Source: Paragonimus skrjabini miyazakii | Taxonomy: Eukaryota; Platyhelminthes; Trematoda; Plagiorchiida; Troglotrematidae | Assembly: GCA_014338405.1 (NCBI GenBank) | Contig: JTDE01021220.1 | Location: 22,082-86,081 of the forward strand | Reading direction: 5' to 3' | DNA length: 64,000 bases | Shown here: positions 39,001 to 45,200 of the stretch, piece after piece | Layout of the letters: every line of letters begins with the position of its first letter | Numbering within the stretch: the stretch's first letter is position 1 | Notes under the pieces: model-generated | The model's input: only the letters and a program-made list of their open reading frames with translations | What the model was told of the DNA's origin: nothing | The model's database searches: none | Translations under genes and position numbers: made by a program

Positions 39001-39134
39001 CTGTATCTAATTCATAACTCACCGCTTTTTCACAGGTTCACGTGATACTGATGGCTGTAGAGGCTAGGCAACAAGCCTGCTTGCTTTATGCTCTTCGCGC
39101 CATTTCCGAATGCCAGGCCTGTGGACATCGATAG
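7259..39134 (+). CDS. SESN: Sestrin gene, coding span from first exon found to stop
   Basis: Sestrins are stress-induced cytosolic proteins that hold mTORC1 down through GATOR2 and, in vertebrate SESN2, sense leucine. The N-terminal half has an alkylhydroperoxidase-like fold. Eight exons (7259-7429, 18308-18478, 21647-22081, 28898-29075, 32483-32625, 38230-38339, 38521-38752, 39036-39134) total 1539 nt, giving 512 codons plus TAG. All junctions are AG/GT with donors GTGAGT, GTAGGG or GTAAGT, and every split codon rejoins in frame (phases 0,0,0,1,0,2,0). Introns are about 10.9, 3.2, 6.8, 3.4, 5.6, 0.18 and 0.28 kb. Residue numbers in the exon entries count from the first codon of 7259. The human family is about 480-550 residues, so roughly the first 60-100 residues are missing; they were not located upstream. 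The match to human SESN1/2 was made from family knowledge, not by a search. Confidence 0.93.
7430..8476. other. Start of sestrin intron 1, no recognised content
   Basis: Intronic sequence between the first sestrin exon found and a possible minus-strand exon. No element or RNA recognised. Confidence 0.5.
8477..8729 (-). CDS. Candidate minus-strand terminal exon inside sestrin intron 1
   Basis: A minus-strand frame follows TGCTCAG and runs 84 codons to TAA at 8479-8477. The peptide reads like a real soluble domain: TAPNIHDVLGVSIHQFCVAF, then PLQAWREFVLLLKLDDEQLK and a Ser/Lys-rich tail ending SQSLDDVR. The W-x-x-x-x-L-x-L-x-x-x-x-L spacing is loosely like a death-fold helix pair, but that is speculation. 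The acceptor has a weak pyrimidine tract and no upstream exon was found. If real, it belongs to a gene nested in, or overlapping, the sestrin intron. Confidence 0.33.
8940..9320. repeat. Probable interspersed repeat with ATG/TGA microsatellite runs
   Basis: Carries GATGATGATGATGAG near 9080 and GATGATGATG near 9280, and a Gly/Pro-coding minus-strand stretch. It sits directly before an RTE copy and has the look of untranslated LINE-associated sequence. No second full copy was aligned, so the family is unnamed. Confidence 0.35.
9340..10960 (+). mobile_element. RTE-type LINE copy with an inserted hairpin element
   Basis: Reverse-transcriptase block LLNYIDAFDPFDGFKLIQSL near 9363-9420, then KRKIAPNVLIELVSMLHFYI and GVPSGCLFSLFLFDFVMGE near 9535-9590 (palm motifs A and B region). 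This parallels the copy at 330-540. The catalytic D-D box and C-terminal region downstream are decayed. An inverted-repeat insertion splits it at 9936-10097. The 3' region near 10830-10910 resembles that at 37890-37950 (a GGGGTGTATTCTCATCTCCT-like stretch), marking both as 3' ends of one family. Inactive. Confidence 0.78.
9936..10097. mobile_element. Hairpin (MITE-like) insertion with 32-bp terminal inverted repeats
   Basis: Arms 9936-9967 (starts TGAGCAATCGG) and 10066-10097 (ends GGATTGCTCA) are reverse complements at 30 of 32 positions. They enclose a 98-bp spacer and interrupt RTE-derived sequence. No open frame inside. Total 162 bp fits a small non-autonomous DNA transposon, but no clear target-site duplication is visible. 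Confidence 0.6.
10961..11254. other. Unassigned intronic sequence
   Basis: No feature recognised between the RTE 3' region and the large inverted repeat. Confidence 0.5.
11510..11910. repeat. Perfect 161-bp inverted repeat abutting an assembly gap
   Basis: Left arm 11510-11670 and right arm 11750-11910 are exact reverse complements by eye, separated by 79 bp. The right arm runs straight into the N run at 11911. Sequence just after the gap (12011-12036) resembles the reverse complement of 11256-11283, so the palindrome probably continues outward and the gap hides its remainder. No open frame worth noting. It could be a recent foldback element, a real inverted duplication or a misassembly. Confidence 0.85.
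11911..12010. other. Assembly gap (100 N)
   Basis: Run of 100 N, a conventional placeholder of unknown true length. It falls inside the inferred outer part of the inverted repeat. Confidence 0.99.
12036..12071. repeat. (AT)n microsatellite
   Basis: Eighteen AT dinucleotides directly beyond the assembly gap, followed by TGCATGCG. Confidence 0.95.
12660..13870 (-). mobile_element. Penelope-like element, 3' half, with GIY-YIG endonuclease remnant
   Basis: PLEs pair a telomerase-like reverse transcriptase with a C-terminal GIY-YIG endonuclease. Minus-strand translation from about 13813 gives DVFLFLPFKGDHLANDIKHK (linker block before the endonuclease), then after a frameshift VYQFTCSCGDVYIGRTDRQL, SQRVAEHIPKWL and, after about 45 residues, NPKLLAFFEAMLI. 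The YIG motif, the Cys pair and the R-x-x-EH block are intact. Only the linker and endonuclease survive; reverse-transcriptase sequence is absent beyond about 13870. The 3' non-coding region (12930-13260) is shared with 49740-50100. Confidence 0.82.
12738..12774 (-). ncRNA. Hammerhead ribozyme-like core, partly decayed
   Basis: On the minus strand: GCGA (12774-12771), CTGATGA (12770-12764), an 8-nt GAGTAAAT in place of helix II, GAAA (12755-12752), TCTTAACA as helix III, TA as the cleavage dinucleotide, then TCGC (12741-12738) pairing with the first GCGA. Compared with the copy at 57291-57328 it has lost the C that closes helix II and carries a mismatch in helix III, so activity is doubtful. 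It lies downstream of the minus-strand PLE coding remnant at 13261-13870, where PLE-associated hammerheads would be expected. Confidence 0.55.
13871..18307. other. Rest of sestrin intron 1
   Basis: No exon recognised. Open frames of 130-173 codons occur on both strands (14063-14572, 14485-14919, 16681-17202), but at this composition they are within chance length and have no recognised motif. The sequence is T-rich on +. A CTC/GTC microsatellite lies at about 16932-16965. Confidence 0.5.
16932..16965. repeat. (CTC)n/(GTC)n trinucleotide repeat
   Basis: CTCCTCCTCCTCCTCGTCGT-type run. On the minus strand it reads as an Asp/Glu tract and produces a spurious acidic open frame. Confidence 0.9.
18308..18478 (+). 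CDS. SESN: Sestrin exon b (peroxidase-like active-site region)
   Basis: 57 codons, phase 0, between TTCTCAG and GTGAGT. Reads AAAEQRCVYLVLLFARQF, then GGSPVWLQGI and LNRDLACQPWKVT. It matches human SESN AAARHQCSYLV, GGDPKWLNGL and LNKVLAHRPWLIT. Cys64 and Tyr66 correspond to human SESN2 Cys125 and Tyr127. The position of the relay His132 is Phe71 here. Same length as exon a. Confidence 0.95.
18479..18884. other. Start of sestrin intron 2, no recognised content
   Basis: No element, exon or RNA recognised. Confidence 0.5.
18885..18965 (+). mobile_element. Short RTE fragment
   Basis: A stretch with GTGATTGCTAAGCGAGTTCT resembles 24793-24812 of another RTE copy (TGATTGCCAAGCGAGTTCCT) and 1055-1080 of the first copy. 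It is only about 80 bp and directly abuts the 3' region of a PLE. Confidence 0.5.
18966..20870 (-). mobile_element. Penelope-like element with reverse transcriptase and GIY-YIG remnants
   Basis: Longest PLE in the window. Minus-strand pieces from 5' to 3': DQTKSQKMNNEKDNTSQ and KVISKSLRYLKQNWI (N-terminal RT block, about 20700-20580); IYRQKDGIAIRFPLETLFAD followed by IVMTKLEN (motif with Q-x-x-G-x-x-x-x-x-P-L, near 20215-20120); FYKRYVNDNLCVL (catalytic Y-x-D-D reads YVND, so the first Asp is lost); then YSFTCSCGTIYVDRTIRCLA and RVREHHSPWL (19515-19430), in which the usual YIG is YVD. Several stops and frameshifts. Inactive. Confidence 0.85.
20871..21646. other. End of sestrin intron 2, no recognised content
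   Basis: Pyrimidine-rich + strand sequence leading into the acceptor at 21646; no element recognised. Confidence 0.5.
21647..22081 (+). CDS. SESN: Sestrin exon c (core helix plus long polar linker)
   Basis: 145 codons, phase 0, after TCATTCAG and before GTAGGG. It begins DQIYNLTHGGDALRASGETL, then SELMHAVAILTHVHALACF and ACGIRPEID, matching the human [20 protein letters not shown] block and CGISPEI. From about residue 145 to 259 it becomes a Ser/Asp/Asn/Gln-rich linker with no fold signature, corresponding to the poorly conserved central linker of sestrins. The donor (GTAGGG) is the weakest in the gene, so a slightly different 3' edge is possible, though the phase fits. Confidence 0.93.
22082..23445. 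other. Sestrin intron 3, first part
   Basis: No exon or element recognised; the open frame at 22426-22845 has no recognisable motif. Confidence 0.45.
23446..23545. other. Assembly gap (100 N)
   Basis: Placeholder run of 100 N in sestrin intron 3. Confidence 0.99.
23546..24419. other. Sestrin intron 3, unassigned
   Basis: A tRNA box-B-like AGTTCAAATCC occurs at 23908-23918 without a convincing A box, so no tRNA or SINE is called. Confidence 0.4.
24420..25300 (+). mobile_element. RTE-type LINE copy, C-terminal end and 3' tail
   Basis: Reads from the post-catalytic region to the 3' end. The best preserved stretch (24867-25121) is SYLLYRTLFADATAHWRKLR, VGRMMGWHREMES, then RVRLPGWNTRDSHSRWLKTL and VADWVQWRECY before a stop. 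It is the most complete C-terminal end of this family in the window. The 3' region GAAAGCCAGAAGGAAACCGT (25142-25161) parallels 1412-1431 of the first copy. The tail near 25245-25290 matches the GAACCACT...TTTAT signature seen at 1613-1640 and 38070-38090. Confidence 0.8.
25301..28189. other. Sestrin intron 3, unassigned
   Basis: Minus-strand open frames at 27438-27938 and 27217-27510 overlap in different frames. Peptides are Asn/Ser/Thr/Lys-rich with no motif, as expected when reading the antisense of a T-rich intron. Confidence 0.45.
28190..28420 (+). mobile_element. Short RTE 3' fragment (tentative)
   Basis: GCAACTGATTGGGCTCAGTG at 28255-28274 matches the end of the RTE coding block at 25071-25091 (GGCTGATTGGGTTCAGTGGC), and CTGTTTGCAAGG at 28377-28388 matches 25202-25213. 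The intervening sequence is diverged. Confidence 0.45.
28421..28897. other. End of sestrin intron 3, unassigned
   Basis: Nothing recognised apart from the pyrimidine-rich acceptor tract (TTCTCCTTTTGTCAG). Confidence 0.5.
28898..29075 (+). CDS. SESN: Sestrin exon d (linker and acidic helix)
   Basis: 178 nt, enters in phase 0 and ends with one base of a split codon. It encodes a linker and then HLIQKERCEYDEVDEDIVAE and QFMAVIRLNIK. This fits the human segment with [20 protein letters not shown] ahead of the Phe-rich FVFSSDDEE stretch: an amphipathic acidic helix of similar length and position. Donor CGTAAGTTTT is strong. Assigned by position, phase and helix character; sequence identity is modest. 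Confidence 0.85.
29076..31559. other. Sestrin intron 4, first part
   Basis: No element or exon recognised. Open frames at 29735-30040 and 30072-30437 have no recognised motif and would break the consistent splice phase if included. Confidence 0.45.
31560..32020. repeat. GC-rich block with an imperfect direct duplication
   Basis: Two similar stretches follow each other: AAAGCCCACAGCGAGTGGAT (31655-31674), GAGTCATCGCTTGACTTGAT and GACATGGCAGGCAAAG versus AAAGCCCACAGTGGATAGAT (about 31829), GAGCCATCGCTCAACGAAAT and GAATGGCAGGTGGGAAA. The period is about 170-175 bp. The block is visibly richer in G and C than the surrounding intron. No coding motif or known element recognised. Confidence 0.6.
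32021..32482. other. End of sestrin intron 4, unassigned
   Basis: The strand-long open frame here (32194-32637) overlaps exon e; only the part after the acceptor at 32482 is supported as coding. Confidence 0.5.
32483..32625 (+). CDS. SESN: Sestrin exon e
   Basis: 143 nt between GCGACTCTCAG and GTAAGT. Its first two bases complete the split codon from exon d (C plus TG = Leu). Encodes DSAHSDSTLSRAAELMGRL, then SVISRFLDTPDSCYENFEGQ and PFHGV. It lines up with the human stretch [20 protein letters not shown] leading to the YCWEDHG block. The exact phase match with exon d supports both. Confidence 0.9.
32626..35422. other. Sestrin intron 5, first part, unassigned
   Basis: No element or exon recognised; short open frames only. 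Confidence 0.45.
35423..35950. repeat. Divergent inverted repeat and dispersed repeat family
   Basis: 35526-35604 (starts CGACCCAGACTAGAACG, ends CAGCCACATTCACTT) is largely the reverse complement of 35829-35947, which carries about 40 extra bases. Separately, 35423-35703 resembles 41883-42205: shared blocks include GGAACATCACTTAAAATTG-like sequence and CTGTTAACTGCATTCGATGG versus CTGTTAACTCCAATCGATAA. A decayed non-autonomous element is likely, but no family name is supported. Confidence 0.55.
36001..37079. other. Sestrin intron 5, unassigned
   Basis: No feature recognised. Confidence 0.45.
37080..38120 (+). mobile_element. RTE-type LINE copy, 3' part with TGATGA tail
   Basis: Decayed C-terminal RTE sequence: GTGAACCGTCTTCAGATATT (37298-37317) matches ATGAACCGTCTTCAGGTATT in the copy at 24688-24707. 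The 3' region includes a GTTGGGGCGTGTTCTTGTCT stretch (37901-37920) similar to 10877-10896. It ends in AGCATCAGTGTGAACCACTG (38070-38089) and GATGATGATGATTGG (38107-38121), the same end signature as 1601-1655. An (ATTA)n run at about 38036-38063 lies within the tail. Confidence 0.75.
38230..38339 (+). CDS. SESN: Sestrin exon f (start of C-terminal leucine-binding domain)
   Basis: 110 nt between CTCTTTAG and GTAAGT, phase 0 in and phase 2 out. Reads EYCWLEEGCALADRL, then LGTLLDEKFRNAYDLTYN, matching human YCWEDHGYSLVNRLYP, VGQLIDEKFHIAYNLTYN. Thr400, and Thr403 whose codon is split by the next intron, correspond to SESN2 leucine-lid residues Thr374 and Thr377. Confidence 0.97.
38521..38752 (+). 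CDS. SESN: Sestrin exon g (leucine pocket and GATOR2 site)
   Basis: 232 nt between ATCATCAG and GTAAGT, after a 181-bp intron. Reads LNNIRGVDTSPYRRSVWNQ, LFGICHDDF, LDRLLSTTQRAFLK and ends LSPSEV. It matches human [20 protein letters not shown] and YDDYDYG. Thr412 and Arg416 equal SESN2 Thr386 and Arg390; Leu389 is Tyr415 here; Asp432-Asp433 equal the GATOR2-binding Asp406-Asp407; Glu479 aligns with Glu451. The Trp444 position appears to be Glu469, with a short insertion nearby. Confidence 0.97.
39036..39134 (+). CDS. SESN: Sestrin exon h (terminal exon)
   Basis: 33 codons including TAG at 39132-39134, after TTTTTCACAG. Reads VHVILMAVEARQQACLLYAL then RAISECQACGHR, matching the human C-terminus [20 protein letters not shown] followed by RAITRYMT. 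The last residues differ and are about four longer. A possible polyadenylation signal ATTAAA is at 39154-39159; no AATAAA was noted close by. Confidence 0.97.
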   Translation, partial: VHVILMAVEARQQACLLYALRAISECQACGHR

Positions 39135-40348
39135 CCACGGACTGGAGTCCTGTATTAAATGCCACTTGTCTTGAGTGTCTTTGGGCTTCCTTTGGAAAAC
39201 TCACTGGCCTGACTCGTAAACCGAATGTGATCACCACAGCTGTGCTCCCTCTCTTCAATGAACCAACTTCTGTTCTCTCTTCCACCATGCGTTCCTGTGT
39301 TTAGTTCTGATTTTTATTGGGGTTTCCTCTCGTTTGTTTCTGGTCACTGTGATCGCGGAGCCATTTTGTTCTCACACAATCTCCCACATCTTCGATTAAT
39401 CGCTGTCTACTCTCCTGCTTTATAGCTTGGGGTAAGTGTGCTCAATTAAACCTCTCTTCACGTTATGTTGCGCATCCGCATGCGCTATGTACTCTTTTTG
39501 TAAATGTGCGTTTCATAATTTTTCTTCCTCCGAAATCAACCAATTCGTAGTTCGTTAAATTATCAAGCACAATATTATTAGGTTATATTTGCTTTATGCG
39601 CATCAACCGCATGAACTTATCAGAAACATACGTGTAACTTGCTCCCTTCATTCTTAGTTTGTTCTTCCAGAGATAATAGTGCCTGTTCATTGATAGTTTC
39701 TTGCTCTGTCTTCACATTAAACGATCGTTCACTGATCATCAGATCTAATTTGAACGTGTTACTGCTGTGTTAGCCGCACCTTCAGCATTTCAGCGTGCTT
39801 TTCGTCAGTAACTAAATCCGCCACCAGGCAGCTTTCCCATGCACAAGATCAAGCAGGGTTGTTAAAGATGAGACAATGCATTTAATGTTTCACATTGCTG
39901 ACCAAATTTTTGGATATTTCACAACTGTTTGTGTTGACACCGTTCATAGAATGGAATGCAATTGCGTGTACATACTTTGTTATTTATAAGGCTTGCCGTG
40001 CTTAGTTGATAATCTTCTCCATTAGGTTGGGTATGAGTTTGATTGCTATCACGTGAGGTGTTCTAATCATGTGTCTCTTGCCGATATTTTTGGTCTTGTT
40101 GGTTACAGTTTGGGTGGATGCAGGGCGGTTTTTATTGTGATTGAAACCGAAGAAATATTCACCGTTCGTTCGACATTGGTGCACCGATGATCCTATTAGT
40201 TCGCAAGACTTTCATCATTATTGTTATAGCAGTTTTGTGATATTTTCTGAACGTGAAGTATGTTCAACGCAGTCAGGCGTTCTACTTGTAAACAAACGGG
40301 TATTTACTTAAGAGACTTGCAAACGATATTCGACGTTAACGTTGTCTG
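39135..40348. other. Region downstream of sestrin
   Basis: Contains the sestrin 3' UTR of unknown length; a further ATTAAA lies at 39715-39720. No other gene recognised. Confidence 0.5.
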
Positions 40349-40487
40349 CTACGCTTCATCTTCCTTGTGAATGAAGTCGTGGAACCAGGTTTGTGGGGAG
40401 AGGAGAGTGTATTTTCGGGTGTTATCGATATTCTCCAAGGCGACAAATTGCATGATTTTTTGGTATTGATATGTTCGCCGAGCTTGG

Positions 40488-40544
40488 CATTTAGATTGCA
40501 AACGTTTCATCACCAAACGAGGTGACATCATCAGTGCGTAAATG
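40488..40544 (-). ncRNA. Hammerhead ribozyme-like core in PLE 3' region
   Basis: On the minus strand: CATTTA (40544-40539), CGCA, CTGATGA (40534-40528), helix II TCACC/GGTGA around a TCGTTT loop, GAAAC (40508-40504), GTT, then TGC and TAAATG (40493-40488). TAAATG pairs with CATTTA, and TGC pairs with GCA just before the core, giving a helix I with an internal loop. Helix III reduces to the palindrome AACGTT with no loop, so it would pair only between two adjacent copies (double-hammerhead form). PLE-borne hammerheads are known; activity of this copy is inferred only. Confidence 0.6.
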
Positions 40545-40629
40545 TTTAGCATATAGTTTTTGAGCGTGGAGATTGGTGAAGTTCGATGGATGCCTGCTCT
40601 TATATAGCAGAGTGAGTGGACCTTCTGAT

Positions 40630-40920
40630 CTGAATTCTGGTTGGTCGCTCTCTGCTGTTTTTTATCTTTGACTTGGTCTACCATTAGCTGATTCTTGTTG
40701 CGTTTGAACTGTGACCCGATCTCTGATTGGCTGTTTTCCTGTAGTTCTTGAATCTTTGGTCTGGAGTTTGATTGGGTGTTCCTGTTGCTGTCGAACTTTG
40801 ACCTCGAATCTAATTGGTTGGTCCCTATATATTGATCGAGTGAGTTCTTTCTTCATTTTGGAATTCCATCCGGTTGGTTATTCATTGTTCCGTTTTGACT
40901 TTGGTCTGATCTGTTCAAGT
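40630..40920. repeat. Degenerate ~45-bp tandem repeat with CCAAT-like motifs
   Basis: In the PLE 3' region, units of roughly 43-46 bp recur with a GATTGG/GGTTGG core (near 40638, 40724, 40770, 40816, 40874) preceded by TTTGAC/TTGAAC-type sequence. On the PLE (minus) strand the cores read CCAATC/CCAACC. About five to six imperfect units. Confidence 0.6.
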
Positions 40921-41320
40921 TGCTCCGTTTGGATTTAATGCCATTTGGACTTGATGGTGTCTGCATCTCTTCAAATCCTTGGTTCGCATTGGTTTATAGA
41001 TTTTGTTCAGCTCGTTGTGTTTGCTTATTGATCCGGCTGATGAATACCAAGCTTCGAGAAACTCTCTTGCATGTCTGGTGTTTGCTTGCGTAAGGACTTC
41101 TGCGGTATTCAGGTTGAAGGTGTGTCCAGTTTCATCCTCGTGGGCGGATATCAAAGAAAATGGATCGTGCCTTTTGATGGCTAATTCGTGTCCATGTATT
41201 CGCGTTGATAATTTCCGTCCGGTTTGACCGACATAGTGTTGTCCACAGTCGTTGCATTTGATTTTGTAAATGACGTTTCTTCTGTTCACAACTGCGTGAG
41301 TTTTATTATGCCGACTCTAC

Positions 41321-41875
41321 TCTATGACAACCTACCTCACTATCTGAATGTGTTAACCAACATAGCATCACTCCTCTGTTCCTCAACAATGTTAGCCCTT
41401 ATGATTCCACACATCCCTCGTGATGTGTTGAAACTGGTGAATGATTGTATGTTGGTGGATAATTTCGTACGTGTGGGTGGATGTTTTTTTGCGGTCACAT
41501 TCAGAAGATTGGAGTGATGTGTATTAATTTACGCTACCGATACTAGTACAAACTCAAGTTTACCCTACATCGATACATTCTCTCCTTCTGTTTGGTTACC
41601 GAACCTACGACAGTTCAGTAGTTAATGTTAGTGCGTCATTCATGCGTAGCAGTCACTATCTGAATACACTTGTTCATGTGTCGTGGGTTCATCTCTTGAA
41701 CAATAAGATTATCAGTCACTGGGTCTTTAAAGAGGTATTAGTAGAATTATCTTTGTATCTATTATCATTTTCACCATGTGACTCATTGGGAGAGTGTTCC
41801 ATCTATTGAACGCACTTTTATAATTATGGACCTAAAAGATCTGTAATGTGTGCGATTGATGTGCTGATTGTACTA
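41321..41875. other. Unassigned sequence
   Basis: No feature recognised. Confidence 0.45.
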
Positions 41876-41882
41876 TTATTTT

Positions 41883-42205
41883 AAGGTGAACATCACCCAC
41901 AATTGATCGCAGCTGTCGCATCCGCATAGACTTTCCAGTCGGCCCCTTTCGAANNNNNNNNNNNNNNNNNNNNNNNNNNNNNNNNNNNNNNNNNNNNNNN
42001 NNNNNNNNNNNNNNNNNNNNNNNNNNNNNNNNNNNNNNNNNNNNNNNNNNNNNCTCACGTTAGGCACGACCGAATTATCATATGTGAACGCTCAACCACT
42101 TTCGCTTGTGAGTAATGATCAGGTTGCCCGATCGTCTCGAAATGGAGCCACAGTTACTGTCTGTTAACTCCAATCGATAACCCCGCGATTAGGACTTCTT
42201 AGACA
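41883..42205. repeat. Second copy of the dispersed repeat seen at 35423-35703
   Basis: Shares ordered blocks with that copy, interrupted by the assembly gap: GAACATCACCCACAATTG near 41887 and CTGTTAACTCCAATCGATAA near 42160-42179. Non-coding and diverged. Confidence 0.5.
41954..42053. other. Assembly gap (100 N)
   Basis: Placeholder run of 100 N inside the dispersed repeat copy. Confidence 0.99.
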
Positions 42206-45200
42206 GGTCGAGATCTCCGATCTCATACGTTCATCACGTTAAATGGTATATGTACCCATATAGCCGGACTTCGACAGTAGCGCCTTCTTATCACCACTGC
42301 ATTAGGGTCGATTACAGCTTACTAAGACATATTTATAAAAGCGTCACCTCATCAGTGGCACTATTCTCATGGAATGCAAATCAGTATTACACATACAACG
42401 ACGTCATTGAGCAGACTAATTTGGTCACCAAATGCCGGTCTCCCTCCAAAGTGGGGTCGATATTTTTTATTGTATCAATGCGGTTCACACTCAACATATA
42501 TGGGTCCTGGCGACATGTGCTACAGTTTTGCTCAAATGTTAGTGCATGTAGTCGTGGTTAAGCTGTATGAATATTCATCACTAAACGCTGTTTGTCAGCT
42601 CGTTCAAAAACTCAGCGTTCTCGACGTGTTATCCGGGGAGACAATCAATGTTACTTGAAGATAACTCATTCATTTCACTCTGTGTACGGTGTTTGTCTTC
42701 TCTTATCGCTGTAACGTGTGATTAGCCAACTGGCTAGTTCATAGTTTACGTAGGATTGATTAAGTCCGCCCAGTTAGTGGACATCACGGTGTTCATCAAC
42801 TTTCTTCTGACTTTTCCCTGTTCCTATTGAACGTATGGGTTTGACGTTTCCTGTTAAGATGACATTGTTAAAAGTGATTCATAATCATACAGCCCAGCGT
42901 AAACTGTCAAGCGCCGTTTGGTGGGGTTTAACTACATTCCACTACCAGTTCTTTATGTTTCGGTCTAGTCCTGAGTGAAGAGACGCAAGAGCACGTCGCA
43001 GCTATCCAAATGAAAGACTCGAAGGCATTGAATACAAACGGTTTTAGCGGCTCAAAAATAGACAGAGAACGTATGGGAACAGTCGTAACGATGATAATAC
43101 AGAAGTCCGCAGAAATACACTGAATGGCGATAGAATGGATGTCTTAGTGCCCGACTGGTGTAGTCTCTGTTATTCATTCGTATTCAGATTGCACTTTAAC
43201 TTGCGTGTGTATGTGTATATGGTGCATGCATTTCGATATTTAATCCTGTAGTCATTGCATTTTTTCATTCTCTGAGCCGTCTGCAGCCTCACTACAAACT
43301 TAGTGTTTGACGTTTTCTCTTTGTTATCATTTGCAAATTATTCTTTCTGTTTACATACCTCTCTCAGGTTTGCCGATTTCCATTATCAGGGACTACTCCG
43401 GTTTTGAATGGTGGATCGATCTGTGTCTTCATTTTCTTTGCGTATTCGACCGCCGTAGTGCATTTTTCAAACACTTTTCTTCAAAACGTATATTTTTTCT
43501 AGATATATTTGGTTTATGCCTACGCAGACGATTTTGCGTTGAGTTCGTGACAACTGCTCTTATTCTCCTTACTTCTTCACCTATGTGTGCTTTCTCTTCA
43601 ATGGTTATTCTTTTTGACACGCATATCTCGTTCTGCTGGATTGCCAATCTGTTTCATTACGACATCGCGAATTTTCGATTTGTGTTGGCCAACATTTCTG
43701 TGATTCTCATTTTCGATATGTAGGCCTTTTGATTTATCGATATGCTTCCCATATGTCTACGACCCTTTCTAGATGTTCCACAGTCCCTTCCCCTTGCTGA
43801 TTTATCTACTCTGGTCACTGTGGCTGATCTGCTTCCCACCCAGCTTGTATCATTATTTTGTCATTCGAAAGTTGCCAGGTGTTCAACTGTGAGAATTTGA
43901 CTCCTCTAAATCCACTTCCATTCTATTTCATCCTTCCATTCAAACTGCAAATGTGTCTGCATAACCGTTCTGTAAAGTTTGGACTTTAATTCATTTGCCT
44001 AAGAGACTGAATTGTGTTGTTATTGTTTTGTCTAATTACGGTTTCGCTCATTTTTTGTCTCATCTACTGATCCCGCTAAGCCGGGCTTTATTTGAAATAA
44101 ATCAACTTTTAACAGTAATGCAGTTTGAGCTACTATGCTATTTCGTGAGGCGTGTTTAAAGTAAGTTTATGTACTGTCTGGTAGTTTGTTCAGCGCAAGT
44201 TTTCTCGCACACTGTGCTTTAAAAGAACTCTACCATCACGAATAGGTATTGAAAATATTTGGACAATTGTCACATCATACAGTGCTTAAGCGGAAAGTAC
44301 ACTATCTATTAATACTTGCGAATCTGTTTTTTTTTTCGAACGGTTTCGGATTATCCGGAGTCCGGCTGCATACATGGGCCGTTCACTACAGGAAGATGAC
44401 AGGTAGCCACTTCGTTGTCTAGATTTAACCCTTATAGGTAGTACTTCTTACATTCACCGCGTACGTAACAATTAGGCATGGAGTTGAAGATTAATCTATC
44501 ACATTTGACAGATTGTCCACAATTCGTTCACGTGGAATCATGGGTAGGGTGAACTGACTGAGTCATGGTTTCAGTGGACGTCTGTAAACGCGCATCATAT
44601 TAAATGAAAATTCAGATGACAAGCTGTTTCCCTGTTTCAGGGAGATAATTGGATAAAGAATGTTGTGAACTCTGAGTGCTTTTATGATTTCTGATGGTAG
44701 GTTCAACAACTGGTCTACTATTGTCATCTTTGAGCTTGGTAACCGAGTTCTCCGATGACAATATAATTCAGTCTGGCGTTGCTGTTCGCTATGATCATGA
44801 TGCAAATGATTGAGTTGATTTCTGAAGTCAGATTAAAGGCTTAGAGTGACACGAAGATGCACTTTCGATGTTACCTCACCACCCACTTGGTATATTGATT
44901 ATACTTGCGATAAAGTGAACTGTTCTCCAGCTGGTAGACATTTGTATGAAGAAGTATCATAGACTTGACGACCTAATCTACCTACAGAGGAGGCCGGCGC
45001 CAGTCGACTCACCGTTATCGGAGCTGTAGTGAGACACCCCTAATTTAGTGCTATAACCTGCGCTACCAGTCAGAACGGATATGGGAACGCAGTAAAACAC
45101 TCACACTCGTGAATCATAGTGATCCGAGTGAAATGAGAACATCAGAAACAGTGTATTGATTCCCAAATCCGAAACAATGTGCAGGTGATGGGCGTAAATT

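Larger units (their letters stand above)
40349..41320 (-). mobile_element. Penelope-like element 3' end with intact GIY-YIG reading frame
   Basis: The minus-strand frame at 41289-40915 is open for 124 codons: NVIYKIKCNDCGQHYVGQTG, RKLSTRIHGHELAIKRHDPF, HEDETGHTF, then RHAREFLEAWYSS. This is a PLE GIY-YIG endonuclease with the Y-V-G motif, Cys pair, R-x-x-x-H region and the HAREFLEAW block. It is the best preserved endonuclease in the window and belongs to a different PLE lineage from those at 13 and 19 kb (CNDCG rather than CSCGD). No reverse transcriptase adjoins it, so the copy is 5' truncated. Downstream on the minus strand lie a minisatellite and a hammerhead-like core. Confidence 0.88.

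Noticed and set aside
42345..42360. ACTGATGAGGTGACG (minus strand) as a hammerhead
   Set aside because: No GAAA at a workable distance and no pairing flanks; CTGATGA alone is expected by chance several times in 64 kb.
43307..43839. Overlapping frames on both strands as transposase remnants
   Set aside because: No DDE/D spacing, helix-turn-helix or known transposase block could be read.
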